A stretch of 64,000 nt of DNA. Origin: Streptomyces davaonensis JCM 4913 (lineage in GTDB: Bacteria > Actinomycetota > Actinomycetes > Streptomycetales > Streptomycetaceae). The stretch is from contig NC_020504.1 in the NCBI RefSeq assembly GCF_000349325.1, positions 6,296,053 through 6,360,052 on the forward strand, in the 5' to 3' direction. This document shows positions 43,639 to 52,671 of this stretch, piece after piece. Position 1 is the first letter of the stretch. Each line of letters starts with the position of its first letter. The position numbers were made by a program, and so were the translations under genes. The notes beneath the pieces were generated by a model. It did not search any database, was not told where the DNA came from, and saw nothing but the letters and a program-made list of their open reading frames with translations.

Positions 43639-45891
43639 GTGACCAACATCCCCGAGACCGGGCGGACCCCAAGGGTCCAGATCCGACTCGTCGTGATCCA
43701 GATCCTCGTCCTGTCCCTCCTCGGCACCCTCGGCGGGCGGCTGTGGTACCTCCAGATCCGGGAGGGCGACGCCTACGCCAAGGAGGCCTCCGGCAACCAC
43801 GTCCAGCAGGTCGTCGACCCGGCCGTGCGCGGCTCGATCCTGGACGCCCGCGGAGTGCCACTGGCCGACAACGAGACGCGGCTGGTCGTCTCCGCCTCCC
43901 GCACCGACCTGCTGAAGATGAAGGACGACGGCAAGTCCGTCCTCACCAAGCTGGCCGGTGTCCTCCAGATGAAGCCCAAGGAAGTGATGGAGAAGGTCCG
44001 GCTCTGTGACGCCGAGACCCCCCAGCCCTGCTGGAACGGCTCGCCGTACCAGCCGATCCCCATCACCGACGAGGCCACCGCCAAGCAGGCCCTCCAGATC
44101 CGCGAGCGCGCCGAGGACTTCCCCGGCATCACCGCCGAACCCCAGGCCGTCCGGCGCTATGTGGGCCCCGGCGGCTCCAACACCGCCCAGGTCCTCGGCT
44201 ATCTCTCCCCGGTCACCGACGAGGAGATCACCAAGGCCCAGGACACCGAGTCGCCGTACCTCCGCTCCGACCAGGTCGGCCGCTCCGGCCTGGAGCGCCA
44301 GTACGACAAGGAACTGCGCGGCAAGGCCGGCGTCACCCGCTACGAGGTGGACAACCTCGGCCGGGTCATCGGCCAGGCCGAGGCGGACGCCGCCCAGCCC
44401 GGCTCCAACCTCGTCACCAGCATCGACGCCCGCGTCCAGCGGGTCGCCGAGTACGAGCTGAACGAGGCGATGAAGACGGCCCGCACCGAATGGGACCGCA
44501 ACACCCAGCAGCGGTACAAGGCCGACGCGGGTGCGGTCGTGGTGATGGAGGCCAAGACCGGCCGGATCGTCGCCATGGCCTCCAACCCGAACTACGACCC
44601 GAACGCCTGGGTGGGCGGCATCTCTGCCAAGGACTACAAGAAGCTCACCGGCAAGTCCTCCAACTACCCGCTGCTGAACCGCGCCATACAGGGTCAGGCA
44701 GCGCCCGGCTCGATCTTCAAGGTGGTCTCCACGGCCGCCGCGGTCAACGCCGGCTACGACTTCGACGGCCGCTACAACTGCTCCAGCTCGTACTCCGTCG
44801 GCGGCCAGGTCTTCAAAAACTTCGAGTCGCAGAACCACGGCCCGATCGGTCTCGGCCGCGCCCTGGAGGTCTCCTGCGACACCGTCTACTACTCCCTCGC
44901 GCACAACGAGTGGAAGAAGGACGGCGGCATCAACCCCAAGAAGGGCCAGCCGAAGGACTGGTTCTACAAGGCCGCCCACCAGTTCGGCCTCGGCGCGGAG
45001 ACCGGCATCGACCTGCCCAACGAGGTCACCGGCCGGGTCCCCGACCGCCAGTGGAAGGAGTCCTACTGGAAGGCCAACAAGGACGCCTGGTGCAAGACCG
45101 GCAAGAAGGGCGGCTCCTACGTGGAGCAGATCGCCTACGAGAACTGCCTCGAAGGCAACAAGATGCGCGCCGGTGACGAGATCAACTACTCCATCGGCCA
45201 GGGCGACACCCTGGTGACCCCGATCCAGATGGCCACCATCTACGCGGCCATCTCCAACGGCGGCACCCTGTACGACCCGACGGTCGGCAAGGCGATCGTC
45301 AGCGCCGATGGCCGGCAGGTCTCGGAGATCAAGCCCGAGTCGCACGGCAAGCTGCCGGTCAGCAAGCAGACCCTGGCCCAGATGGACGACGCCCTGGCCG
45401 GCGTCGCCACCCGCGGTACCGCCGCCTGGCGGTTCGGCGGCTGGCCCCAGGACGAGATCCCGATGCACGCCAAGACCGGTACCGCCGAGGTCTACGGCAA
45501 GCAGACGACGTCCTGGTTCGCCACGTACACCAAGGACTACTCGATCGTCATGACGATCTCCCAGGGTGGTACGGGCTCCGGCGCCTCCGGCCCCGCCGTC
45601 CGCAACATCTATGACGCGCTGTACGGCGTCTCCGACGACGGCGCCATCAGCAAGAAGAACGCGCTGCTGCCGACCCCGCAGAAGAAGCTGCCGAAGATCC
45701 AGGCGGACGGGTCGATCCTCTCCCCGAAGGTCGCCAAGGACCCGGCGAAGGAGCAGCGGGCCAGCCAGGAGGGCCTGCCCGAGGAGGACGGGCAGCAGCA
45801 GGCGGCGACGGTGGGCACACCGACGACGGAGAACCGTGAGACGCGCCGCCGCCGACAGGGCCGCAGGCGGCGTACGAGGAGGCTGACGTGA
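43639..45891 (+). CDS. mrdA: Penicillin-binding protein 2 (class B transpeptidase)
   Basis: 750 residues. One N-terminal membrane helix, a dimerisation domain and the transpeptidase domain. The catalytic SxxK is Ser358-x-x-Lys361 (PGSIFK), and KTG starts at Lys612 (HAKTGTAEV). The C-terminus has a charged tail. It crosslinks peptidoglycan with RodA, which follows with GTGA overlap (45888-45891), so the pair is translationally coupled. Confidence 0.95.
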   Translation: MTNIPETGRTPRVQIRLVVIQILVLSLLGTLGGRLWYLQIREGDAYAKEASGNHVQQVVDPAVRGSILDARGVPLADNETRLVVSASRTDLLKMKDDGKSVLTKLAGVLQMKPKEVMEKVRLCDAETPQPCWNGSPYQPIPITDEATAKQALQIRERAEDFPGITAEPQAVRRYVGPGGSNTAQVLGYLSPVTDEEITKAQDTESPYLRSDQVGRSGLERQYDKELRGKAGVTRYEVDNLGRVIGQAEADAAQPGSNLVTSIDARVQRVAEYELNEAMKTARTEWDRNTQQRYKADAGAVVVMEAKTGRIVAMASNPNYDPNAWVGGISAKDYKKLTGKSSNYPLLNRAIQGQAAPGSIFKVVSTAAAVNAGYDFDGRYNCSSSYSVGGQVFKNFESQNHGPIGLGRALEVSCDTVYYSLAHNEWKKDGGINPKKGQPKDWFYKAAHQFGLGAETGIDLPNEVTGRVPDRQWKESYWKANKDAWCKTGKKGGSYVEQIAYENCLEGNKMRAGDEINYSIGQGDTLVTPIQMATIYAAISNGGTLYDPTVGKAIVSADGRQVSEIKPESHGKLPVSKQTLAQMDDALAGVATRGTAAWRFGGWPQDEIPMHAKTGTAEVYGKQTTSWFATYTKDYSIVMTISQGGTGSGASGPAVRNIYDALYGVSDDGAISKKNALLPTPQKKLPKIQADGSILSPKVAKDPAKEQRASQEGLPEEDGQQQAATVGTPTTENRETRRRRQGRRRRTRRLT

Positions 45892-47087
45892 CCGGCGCCA
45901 ACAGCTTCCAGGTCTCGGGGTACGGGCCGGAGCGGGCGGGCTGGACCCGGCTGCTCGCCCGTGACTCGCTCGCCCGCCGACTGGACTGGCCGATACTGCT
46001 GGCGGCGATCGCGCTGTCGCTGGTCGGTTCGGTCCTGGTGTTCTCGGCGACCCGGAACCGCACCGAGATCAACCAGGGAGACCAGTACTACTTCCTGCTC
46101 CGGCACCTGCTGAACACCGGCATCGGCTTCGCGCTGATGATCGGCACCGTCTGGCTCGGCCACCGCACCCTGCGCACCGCGGTCCCGATCCTCTACGGCG
46201 CCTCGGTCTTCCTGATCCTGCTGGTGCTCACCCCGCTCGGCTCGACGGTCAACGGCGCGCACTCCTGGATCGTGCTCGGCGGCGGCTTCTCGCTCCAGCC
46301 CTCGGAGTTCGTGAAGGTCACGATCATCCTCGGCATGGCGATGCTGCTCGCGGCGAGAGTGGACGCGGGCGACAAGCCCTACCCCGACCATCGCACGGTG
46401 CTCCAGGCCCTGGGCCTGGCCGCGGTGCCGATACTGATCGTGCTGCTGATGCCCGACCTCGGCTCGGTCATGGTGATGGTGATCATCGTGCTGGGCGTGC
46501 TGCTGGCCTCCGGCGCCTCCAACCGCTGGGTGTTCGGGCTGCTGGCGGCGGGCGCGACGGGTGCGATCGCCGTGTGGCAGCTGCACATCCTGGACGACTA
46601 CCAGATCGCCCGCTTCGCCGCCTTCGCCAACCCCAGCCTCGACCCGGCGGGCGTCGGCTACAACACCAACCAGGCGCGGATCGCGATCGGTTCGGGCGGG
46701 CTCACCGGATCGGGGCTGTTCAACGGCTCGCAGACCACCGGCCAGTTCGTGCCCGAGCAGCAGACCGACTTCGTGTTCACGGTGGCGGGGGAGGAGCTGG
46801 GCTTCGTCGGCGGCGGGCTCATCATCGTCCTGCTCGGCATCCTGCTCTGGCGTGCCTGCCGGATCGCCCGCGAGACGACCGAGCTGTACGGCACCATCGT
46901 CGCGGCCGGAATCGTGGCCTGGTTCGCCTTCCAGTCCTTCGAGAACATCGGGATGACGCTCGGCATCATGCCGGTCACCGGCCTGCCGCTGCCCTTCGTC
47001 TCCTACGGCGGCTCGTCGATGTTCTCGGTGTGGGTGGCGGTCGGACTGCTCCAGTCGATCCGGGTGCAACGTCCGATGTCCGCATAG
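45888..47087 (+). CDS. rodA: Rod-shape protein RodA (SEDS peptidoglycan glycosyltransferase)
   Basis: 399 residues with about ten membrane segments. SEDS signatures are LQPSEFVKVTIIL and LPFVSYGGSSMFSVWVAVG near the C-terminus. It polymerises lipid II in concert with PBP2. The position matches the Streptomyces sfr gene described for the spore-wall complex. GTG 45888 overlaps the mrdA stop. Confidence 0.95.
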   Translation: MTGANSFQVSGYGPERAGWTRLLARDSLARRLDWPILLAAIALSLVGSVLVFSATRNRTEINQGDQYYFLLRHLLNTGIGFALMIGTVWLGHRTLRTAVPILYGASVFLILLVLTPLGSTVNGAHSWIVLGGGFSLQPSEFVKVTIILGMAMLLAARVDAGDKPYPDHRTVLQALGLAAVPILIVLLMPDLGSVMVMVIIVLGVLLASGASNRWVFGLLAAGATGAIAVWQLHILDDYQIARFAAFANPSLDPAGVGYNTNQARIAIGSGGLTGSGLFNGSQTTGQFVPEQQTDFVFTVAGEELGFVGGGLIIVLLGILLWRACRIARETTELYGTIVAAGIVAWFAFQSFENIGMTLGIMPVTGLPLPFVSYGGSSMFSVWVAVGLLQSIRVQRPMSA

Positions 47088-47168
47088 CCGCCGGTCACCC
47101 CCTGTTTCCCTGGGGTTTGGCTCCAGTAGGCCCTGTTGTACCGCCATGACTCCTACTAGATTCGGGTC

Positions 47169-48680
47169 ATGGCGGACACGAAGCGCGAGATCGAGCGGAA
47201 GTACGAGTCCGACGAGAGCGGCCTGCCGGACCTGACCGGCGTGGCCGGGGTCGCGGCCGTCATCGACAAGGGCGTCGCCCAACTGGACGCCACCTACTAC
47301 GACACCGAGGACGAGCGGCTGGCCGCGTCCTCGATCACCCTGCGCCGCCGCACCGGCGGGTCCGACGCGGGCTGGCACCTGAAATTCCCCGTCGCCGCGG
47401 ATGTCCGGGACGAGATCCACGCACCGCTGTCCGACACCGTCCCCCGCAGCCTCACCGGCCTGATCCGCTCCCGCGTCCGCGACAACGCCCTGCTGCCCCT
47501 GGTCCGGTTGCGCTCCGAACGCGACGTCCGCCATCTCGTCGACACCGACGGACGGCTCCTCGCCGAGGTCTGCGTGGACGCCGTGCGCGCCGAGCGCCTC
47601 GGGACCGGTGCCGCCGCCCAGTGGACCGAGATCGAGGTCGAGCTGGCCGACGGTGGCGACCCCGCCTTTCTCGACAAGATCGACAAGCGGCTCCGCAAGG
47701 CGGGCGTACAGCCCTCGGCGGCGGCCTCGAAGCTGGCCAGGGCGCTCGCGGAGACGGCCCTCGCCCCGAAGAAGAAGCGGAAGAAGGAAAAGCCGACCGA
47801 CCCGCCCCTCGCCACCGCCGGCGACCATGTCCTGGCCTATCTGCGCGCCCAGCGGGACGCCATCGTGGAGCTGGACCCGGCCGTACGGCGCGACGAGTAC
47901 GACTCCGTGCACCGGATGCGGGTCGCCACCCGGCGGATGCGCAGCGCCTTCCGGTCGTTCAGGAAGGTCGTCGACCGCACCGTCACCGACCCGGTCGGCG
48001 ATGAGCTGAAGTGGCTGGCCGGGGAGCTGGGCGTCGACCGGGACCAGGAAGTGCTGACCGAGCGGCTCACCGCGGCCCTCGACGAACTCCCCAGGACCCT
48101 GCTGACCGGCCCCGTCCGCACCAGGCTGCGCACCTGGTCCCACGCCCGCAGCGGCGGCTCCCGGCGCCGCCTGATGGCCGTACTCGACGGCAAGCGGTAT
48201 CTGGAGCTGCTGGGCACGCTGGACGCCCTGGTGGCCGATCCGCCGCTGCTCAAGGCGGCCGCCGGGAAGCCGGAGAAGGTGATCGGGAAGGCCGTGGGAA
48301 AGGACTTCGGGAAGCTGTCGGAGCTGGTCGAGCAGGCGCTCGGGCTCCCACCGGGTCATGACCGTGACCTCGCCCTGCACGAGGCGCGCAAGAAGGCCAA
48401 GCGGACCCGGTACTCCGCCGAGGCCGCCGCACCAGCCCTCGGCGACCCCGCCCGCTCCCTGCTGAAGTCGATGAAGAGCCTCCAGAACCTGCTCGGCGAC
48501 CACCAGGACAGCGTGATGACCCGGGAGGCCCTGCGGGAGCTGGCCAGGACCGCGCAGTCGGCGGGGGAGAGCTCGTTCACCTACGGGGTGCTGTACGGCC
48601 GCGAGGAGCGCCGCGCGGCTGACGACGAGGCGCAGCTGCCGGGCGCCTGGACGGAGATCAAGAAGCGGGCGACAGTCTGA
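47169..48680 (+). CDS. CYTH and CHAD domain protein
   Basis: 503 residues. The N-terminal CYTH (triphosphate tunnel) domain starts with EIERKYE, the ExExK motif. A Lys-rich linker (KKKRKKEK) precedes a CHAD helical domain with conserved His (HRMRVATRRMRSAF, LHEARKKAKRTRY). CYTH domains bind or hydrolyse triphosphates, and CHAD domains bind polyphosphate; this suggests a role in polyphosphate metabolism. It is separated from rodA by 81 bp. Confidence 0.92.
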   Translation: MADTKREIERKYESDESGLPDLTGVAGVAAVIDKGVAQLDATYYDTEDERLAASSITLRRRTGGSDAGWHLKFPVAADVRDEIHAPLSDTVPRSLTGLIRSRVRDNALLPLVRLRSERDVRHLVDTDGRLLAEVCVDAVRAERLGTGAAAQWTEIEVELADGGDPAFLDKIDKRLRKAGVQPSAAASKLARALAETALAPKKKRKKEKPTDPPLATAGDHVLAYLRAQRDAIVELDPAVRRDEYDSVHRMRVATRRMRSAFRSFRKVVDRTVTDPVGDELKWLAGELGVDRDQEVLTERLTAALDELPRTLLTGPVRTRLRTWSHARSGGSRRRLMAVLDGKRYLELLGTLDALVADPPLLKAAAGKPEKVIGKAVGKDFGKLSELVEQALGLPPGHDRDLALHEARKKAKRTRYSAEAAAPALGDPARSLLKSMKSLQNLLGDHQDSVMTREALRELARTAQSAGESSFTYGVLYGREERRAADDEAQLPGAWTEIKKRATV

Positions 48681-48761
48681 GCGTGCCGGGGCACTGCCGC
48701 GTTCGCGTTAGGCTGGATGGTCACCCCTGTCCGTTCAGTCCAGCTCATGAAGGTACGCGAG

Positions 48762-50696
48762 ATGCCTGCCGAAGTCGCTGCGTCGGTGTTCCCGCAGCTC
48801 GAAGCCCTGCTCCCGCACGTGCAGAAGCCGATCCAGTACGTGGGCGGAGAGCTCAACTCCACGGTCAAGCCGTGGGAGAGCTGCGATGTCCGCTGGGCGC
48901 TCATGTACCCAGACGCCTACGAGGTAGGGCTGCCCAACCAGGGCGTCATGATCCTCTACGAGGTCCTGAACGAGCAGGAGGGCGTCCTCGCCGAGCGCAC
49001 CTACAGCGTGTGGCCGGACCTGGAGGCCCTGATGCGGGAGCACGGCGTCCCGCAGTTCACGGTGGACAGCCACCGCCCGGTGCGCGACTTCGACGTGTTC
49101 GGCCTGAGCTTCTCCACCGAGCTCGGCTACACCAACATGCTGGCGGCGCTGGACCTCGCGGGCATCCCGCTGGAGTCCAAGGACCGCGGTCTCGACGACC
49201 CGATCGTGCTGGCCGGCGGCCACGCGGCCTTCAACCCCGAGCCGATCGCGGACTTCATCGACGCGGCGATCATCGGCGACGGCGAGCAGGCCGTGCTGGA
49301 CATGACGAGGATCATCAAGGAGTGGAAGGCCGAGGGCCGGCCGGGCGGCCGCGAGGAGGTCCTCTTCCGCCTGGCGAAGACGGGTGGGGTGTACATCCCG
49401 GCGTTCTATGACGTCGAGTACCTCCCCGACGGCCGTATCGCGCGCGTGGTCCCCAACAAGTCGGGCGTCCCGTGGCGCGTGTCGAAGCACACGGTCATGG
49501 ACCTCGACGAGTGGCCGTACCCCAAGCAGCCTCTCGTCCCGCTGGCCGAGACAGTCCACGAGCGCATGTCCGTCGAGATCTTCCGCGGCTGCACCCGAGG
49601 CTGCCGGTTCTGCCAGGCGGGCATGATCACCCGCCCGGTGCGCGAGCGCTCGATCACCGGCATCGGCGAGATGGTCGAGAAGGGCCTGAAGGCGACGGGC
49701 TTCGAGGAGGTGGGCCTGCTGTCGCTGTCGTCGGCGGACCACTCGGAGATCGGCGAGGTGGCGAAGGGCCTGGCGGACCGGTACGAGGAGGACAAGATCG
49801 GCCTGTCCCTCCCCTCCACCCGCGTGGACGCCTTCAACGTGGACCTGGCGAACGAGCTGACGCGCAACGGCCGTAGGTCGGGCCTGACCTTCGCGCCGGA
49901 GGGCGGCTCGGAGCGCATGCGCAAGGTCATCAACAAGATGGTCTCGGAAGACGACCTGATCCGCACGGTCTCCACCGCCTACGGCAACGGCTGGCGCCAG
50001 GTGAAGCTGTACTTCATGTGCGGCCTGCCGACCGAGACGGACGAGGACGTCCTCCAGATCGCCGACATGGCGACGAAGGTGATCGCGAAGGGCCGCGAGG
50101 TGTCGCGCTCGAACGACATCCGCTGCACGGTCTCGATCGGCGGCTTCGTCCCCAAGCCCCACACCCCCTTCCAGTGGGCCCCGCAGCTCAGCGCGGAGGA
50201 AACGGACGCGCGCCTCGAAAAGCTCCGCGACAAGATCCGCGGCGACAAGAAGTACGGCCGCTCCATCGGCTTCCGCTACCACGACGGCAAGCCCGGCATC
50301 GTGGAGGGCCTGCTGTCCCGCGGCGACCGCCGCATCGGCGCCGTAATCCGCGCGGTGTACGACGACGGCGGCCGCTTCGACGGCTGGCGCGAGCACTTCT
50401 CCTACGACCGCTGGATGGCCTGCGCCGACAAGGCCCTGGCCCCCTTCGGCGTCGACGTCGACTGGTACACCACCCGCGAGCGCTCCTACGAGGAAGTCCT
50501 CCCCTGGGACCACCTGGACTCGGGCCTGGACAAGGACTGGCTCTGGGAGGACTGGCAGGACGCCCTCGACGAGACCGAGGTCGAGGACTGCCGCTGGACG
50601 CCGTGCTTCGATTGCGGCGTCTGCCCCCAGATGGACACCCACATCCAAATCGGCCCGACCGGCAAGAAGTTGCTGCCGTTCACGGTCAAGAAGTAA
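48762..50696 (+). CDS. B12-binding-domain radical SAM protein (TIGR03960 family)
   Basis: 644 residues from ATG 48762. The N-terminal part looks B12-binding-like (LMYPDAYEVGLPNQGVMILY). The radical SAM cluster motif is CTRGCRFC (about 276), and a C-terminal extension has CRWTPCFDCGVC. In actinobacteria it is normally next to a TIGR03936/DUF2344 protein and RNase E, suggesting an RNA- or ribosome-related role. Here that partner is at 56426. ATG 48762 has AAGGT upstream; ATG 48747 and 48717 are alternatives. Confidence 0.9.
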   Translation: MPAEVAASVFPQLEALLPHVQKPIQYVGGELNSTVKPWESCDVRWALMYPDAYEVGLPNQGVMILYEVLNEQEGVLAERTYSVWPDLEALMREHGVPQFTVDSHRPVRDFDVFGLSFSTELGYTNMLAALDLAGIPLESKDRGLDDPIVLAGGHAAFNPEPIADFIDAAIIGDGEQAVLDMTRIIKEWKAEGRPGGREEVLFRLAKTGGVYIPAFYDVEYLPDGRIARVVPNKSGVPWRVSKHTVMDLDEWPYPKQPLVPLAETVHERMSVEIFRGCTRGCRFCQAGMITRPVRERSITGIGEMVEKGLKATGFEEVGLLSLSSADHSEIGEVAKGLADRYEEDKIGLSLPSTRVDAFNVDLANELTRNGRRSGLTFAPEGGSERMRKVINKMVSEDDLIRTVSTAYGNGWRQVKLYFMCGLPTETDEDVLQIADMATKVIAKGREVSRSNDIRCTVSIGGFVPKPHTPFQWAPQLSAEETDARLEKLRDKIRGDKKYGRSIGFRYHDGKPGIVEGLLSRGDRRIGAVIRAVYDDGGRFDGWREHFSYDRWMACADKALAPFGVDVDWYTTRERSYEEVLPWDHLDSGLDKDWLWEDWQDALDETEVEDCRWTPCFDCGVCPQMDTHIQIGPTGKKLLPFTVKK

Positions 50697-50701
50697 GAGG
50701 G

Positions 50702-50730
50702 CGACCCGCGAGTCATGTGCTCGCGGGTCG
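50702..50730 (+). terminator. Terminator after the radical SAM gene
   Basis: An 11-bp stem, cgacccgcgag (50702-50712) and ctcgcgggtcg (50720-50730), then ttcagtt. Confidence 0.85.
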
Positions 50731-50746
50731 TTCAGTTGACGAAGTG

Positions 50747-51166
50747 TCAGAAGGTGCCGCGCAGCGAGACCGAGATGCCGTTTCCGATGTCAGTGACGAC
50801 GACGTTGCTGAACTGAACTGTCATCGGAGGGCTGCACGAAGGCTGGAAGGTGGCTGTCAGGGTCACCGAGAAGTTGGCCTTGCCGTTCTGCACGGGGAAT
50901 TGGCCTTCGCCGGCGACACTCTGTTTGTTGGCGGCATTCGGACCGTGACCACCGGGGTTGATGCAGGCGGCGGTCGCGGTTACCAGTATGTCGACGGATT
51001 GTTGGTTGCCGAGTCCGGCCTCTTTGCCGGAGACCGTAAGGCTGTCGCCCGAGCGTGTGGCCGTCGGTGTACCCACGAAGTGCGGACTGACGGCAGAGGC
51101 GCTGGGCGCGAGGAATGCGATGATCCCGATGAGGGCCATCGGGATGAGAAGCAGTACGCGTCGCAT
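50747..51166 (-). CDS. Small secreted protein, unknown function
   Basis: 139 residues. A signal peptide (MRRVLLLIPMALIGIIAFLA, cleavage near PSASA) is followed by a beta-rich domain of about 110 residues with two cysteines (TAACINP, QPSCSPP). Neocarzinostatin-like or Ig-like folds are possible but not shown by motifs. GGTGG precedes the ATG. The 230 bp upstream (51167-51396) are A/T-richer, should hold its promoter, and include taacgacgtta. Confidence 0.7.
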   Translation of the reverse strand: MRRVLLLIPMALIGIIAFLAPSASAVSPHFVGTPTATRSGDSLTVSGKEAGLGNQQSVDILVTATAACINPGGHGPNAANKQSVAGEGQFPVQNGKANFSVTLTATFQPSCSPPMTVQFSNVVVTDIGNGISVSLRGTF

Positions 51167-51396
51167 GACGTTCCACCCTGTTGTGAGCGTGCGAAACCCG
51201 TGCGTCATCAGCTAGTGAGCACGGGCAGAGGTGGATTGGCACCGGGGCCGTTGGTGCGAGTGACTTTCGGGAGCGGTGCGTTTTAGGTGCTATCTGCATG
51301 TGAATGCACGGCATGGTCGTCACCTGCGCAGAGCACTAAATAACGACGTTACTCCCCTGGCGGGCTCCCGCAAGTTGGCAACAAAGTGCGCCTTTC

Positions 51397-52515
51397 TCAG
51401 GCCGGCTGGGGGCGGGGGGCGCCGACGGCCAGCCTGGCGCGGGCGAAGTCGCGATTGGCGAGGATTCGTTCACGGTGCTCCGGGGGGAGCGCTCCGCCGT
51501 CCAGGAGCTTCTCGCAGGCGTCCAGTGACTCGCGGTAGGCGCCGATCCAGTAGGCCGCGACCGCCCATTCGTCGAGAGCTTTCCAGTCGTACCAGGCGTG
51601 TTCGACGAAGAGGATGTCGTCGGGGGGCGGGAGTTCCGCCGCTCGGCGGGCGAAGAGGTAGGCGAGGGGCCAGCGTTCGCCTTGGGTGCGGCAGAGGTGG
51701 GCCAGTTCGCCCAGGGGTTCGGCTCGCGTGGGGCGGAACTCGTGGGCCTCCAGGTAGCGGGTCATGATTTCCGGTGTGCGGCGTTTCAGGGTTTGGGCGA
51801 GGCGGGCCGCGTAGAGGCGGGAGCAGAAGGCTTCCTCGGCGAAGCCCGCCATGGCTGCTCGACGGTCGTAGGCCGCCAGTGCCTTTGCCGGCTCGCCTGC
51901 GTCGCGCCAGCTCTGGGCCAGGTAGAAGGCGTAGCGGGTGTTGTTCGGTTCTTTGGCCAGGCCGTCTTTGAGGATTGCTGCGTCGCGCAGGTACTTCGTG
52001 CGCTGGCTGCCTTGGGACCTGCCGCCGCCGCCCATGATCATCATGCGGACGCCGTTCAGGGTGGCCCGGGTGAACTCCGTGTCGCACTCCAGGTATTCGT
52101 GCAGCACGCCCACGTACCGCCAGGGCAGGCGGGTGGAGACCAGTGCCGGGCGCCAGTGGACCACGGGGCCGTGGCGCACCTCGATGTCGTAGCAGTCGTG
52201 GGTCAGGTCCGGGCGCGTGAAGTCGGGGGCCGTCTCCAGGACGTCGTCGGCGTCGATGAAGAGGAGGTGGCTCGCCTGGGTGGTTCGGGCTCGTTCGATG
52301 GCCTCCGTGCGGCTTGCGCCGAAGCCGCGCCACGGGCTCTCGTGCAGGGTTCCGGGCAGGTCGGCGAGGGTCTCGCGGACGATGCCCTGGGTGCCGTCGG
52401 TCGAGCCGGTGTCGAGGATCACCCAGGAGTCGACCAGGGGCCGTACGGATTCGAGGCAGCGGCGGATCACATGGGCCTCGTCCTTGACGATCATATTGAG
52501 ACAGACCGTTTTCAT
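51397..52515 (-). CDS. Family-2 glycosyltransferase with C-terminal TPR-like region
   Basis: 372 residues. The GT-A start is MKTVCLNMIVKDEAHVIRRC, then LDTGSTDGTQGI and the metal-binding LLFIDADDVLE. The C-terminal half is helical, resembling TPR/SunS-type peptide glycosyltransferases. It is probably cytoplasmic. The acceptor is unknown; the neighbours make a secreted or surface glycoprotein plausible. It is divergent from the GT39-like gene, sharing a region with a 16-bp palindrome. Confidence 0.85.
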   Translation of the reverse strand: MKTVCLNMIVKDEAHVIRRCLESVRPLVDSWVILDTGSTDGTQGIVRETLADLPGTLHESPWRGFGASRTEAIERARTTQASHLLFIDADDVLETAPDFTRPDLTHDCYDIEVRHGPVVHWRPALVSTRLPWRYVGVLHEYLECDTEFTRATLNGVRMMIMGGGGRSQGSQRTKYLRDAAILKDGLAKEPNNTRYAFYLAQSWRDAGEPAKALAAYDRRAAMAGFAEEAFCSRLYAARLAQTLKRRTPEIMTRYLEAHEFRPTRAEPLGELAHLCRTQGERWPLAYLFARRAAELPPPDDILFVEHAWYDWKALDEWAVAAYWIGAYRESLDACEKLLDGGALPPEHRERILANRDFARARLAVGAPRPQPA

Positions 52516-52524
52516 GCCTTTTTC

Positions 52525-52540
52525 TTTTCTCCGGAGAAAA
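52525..52540. promoter_or_regulatory. 16-bp perfect palindrome between divergent glycosyltransferase genes
   Basis: Ttttctccggagaaaa is self-complementary over all 16 bases. It lies 10 bp ahead of the family-2 enzyme's start and 130 bp ahead of the other gene. An operator for both is plausible. Confidence 0.4.
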
Positions 52541-52671
52541 GGACCGGTCGGTGAATTTATCGAGTCGTGGGGGTGGGTGCAAGGAGCCATTGGTGGTTCG
52601 GTCGGTATAAGGGAGTGGTTCCGCTCGCGTTCCTGTCGCCTGTTACCCGTCGCCGGACCGGAGAATTTCTT

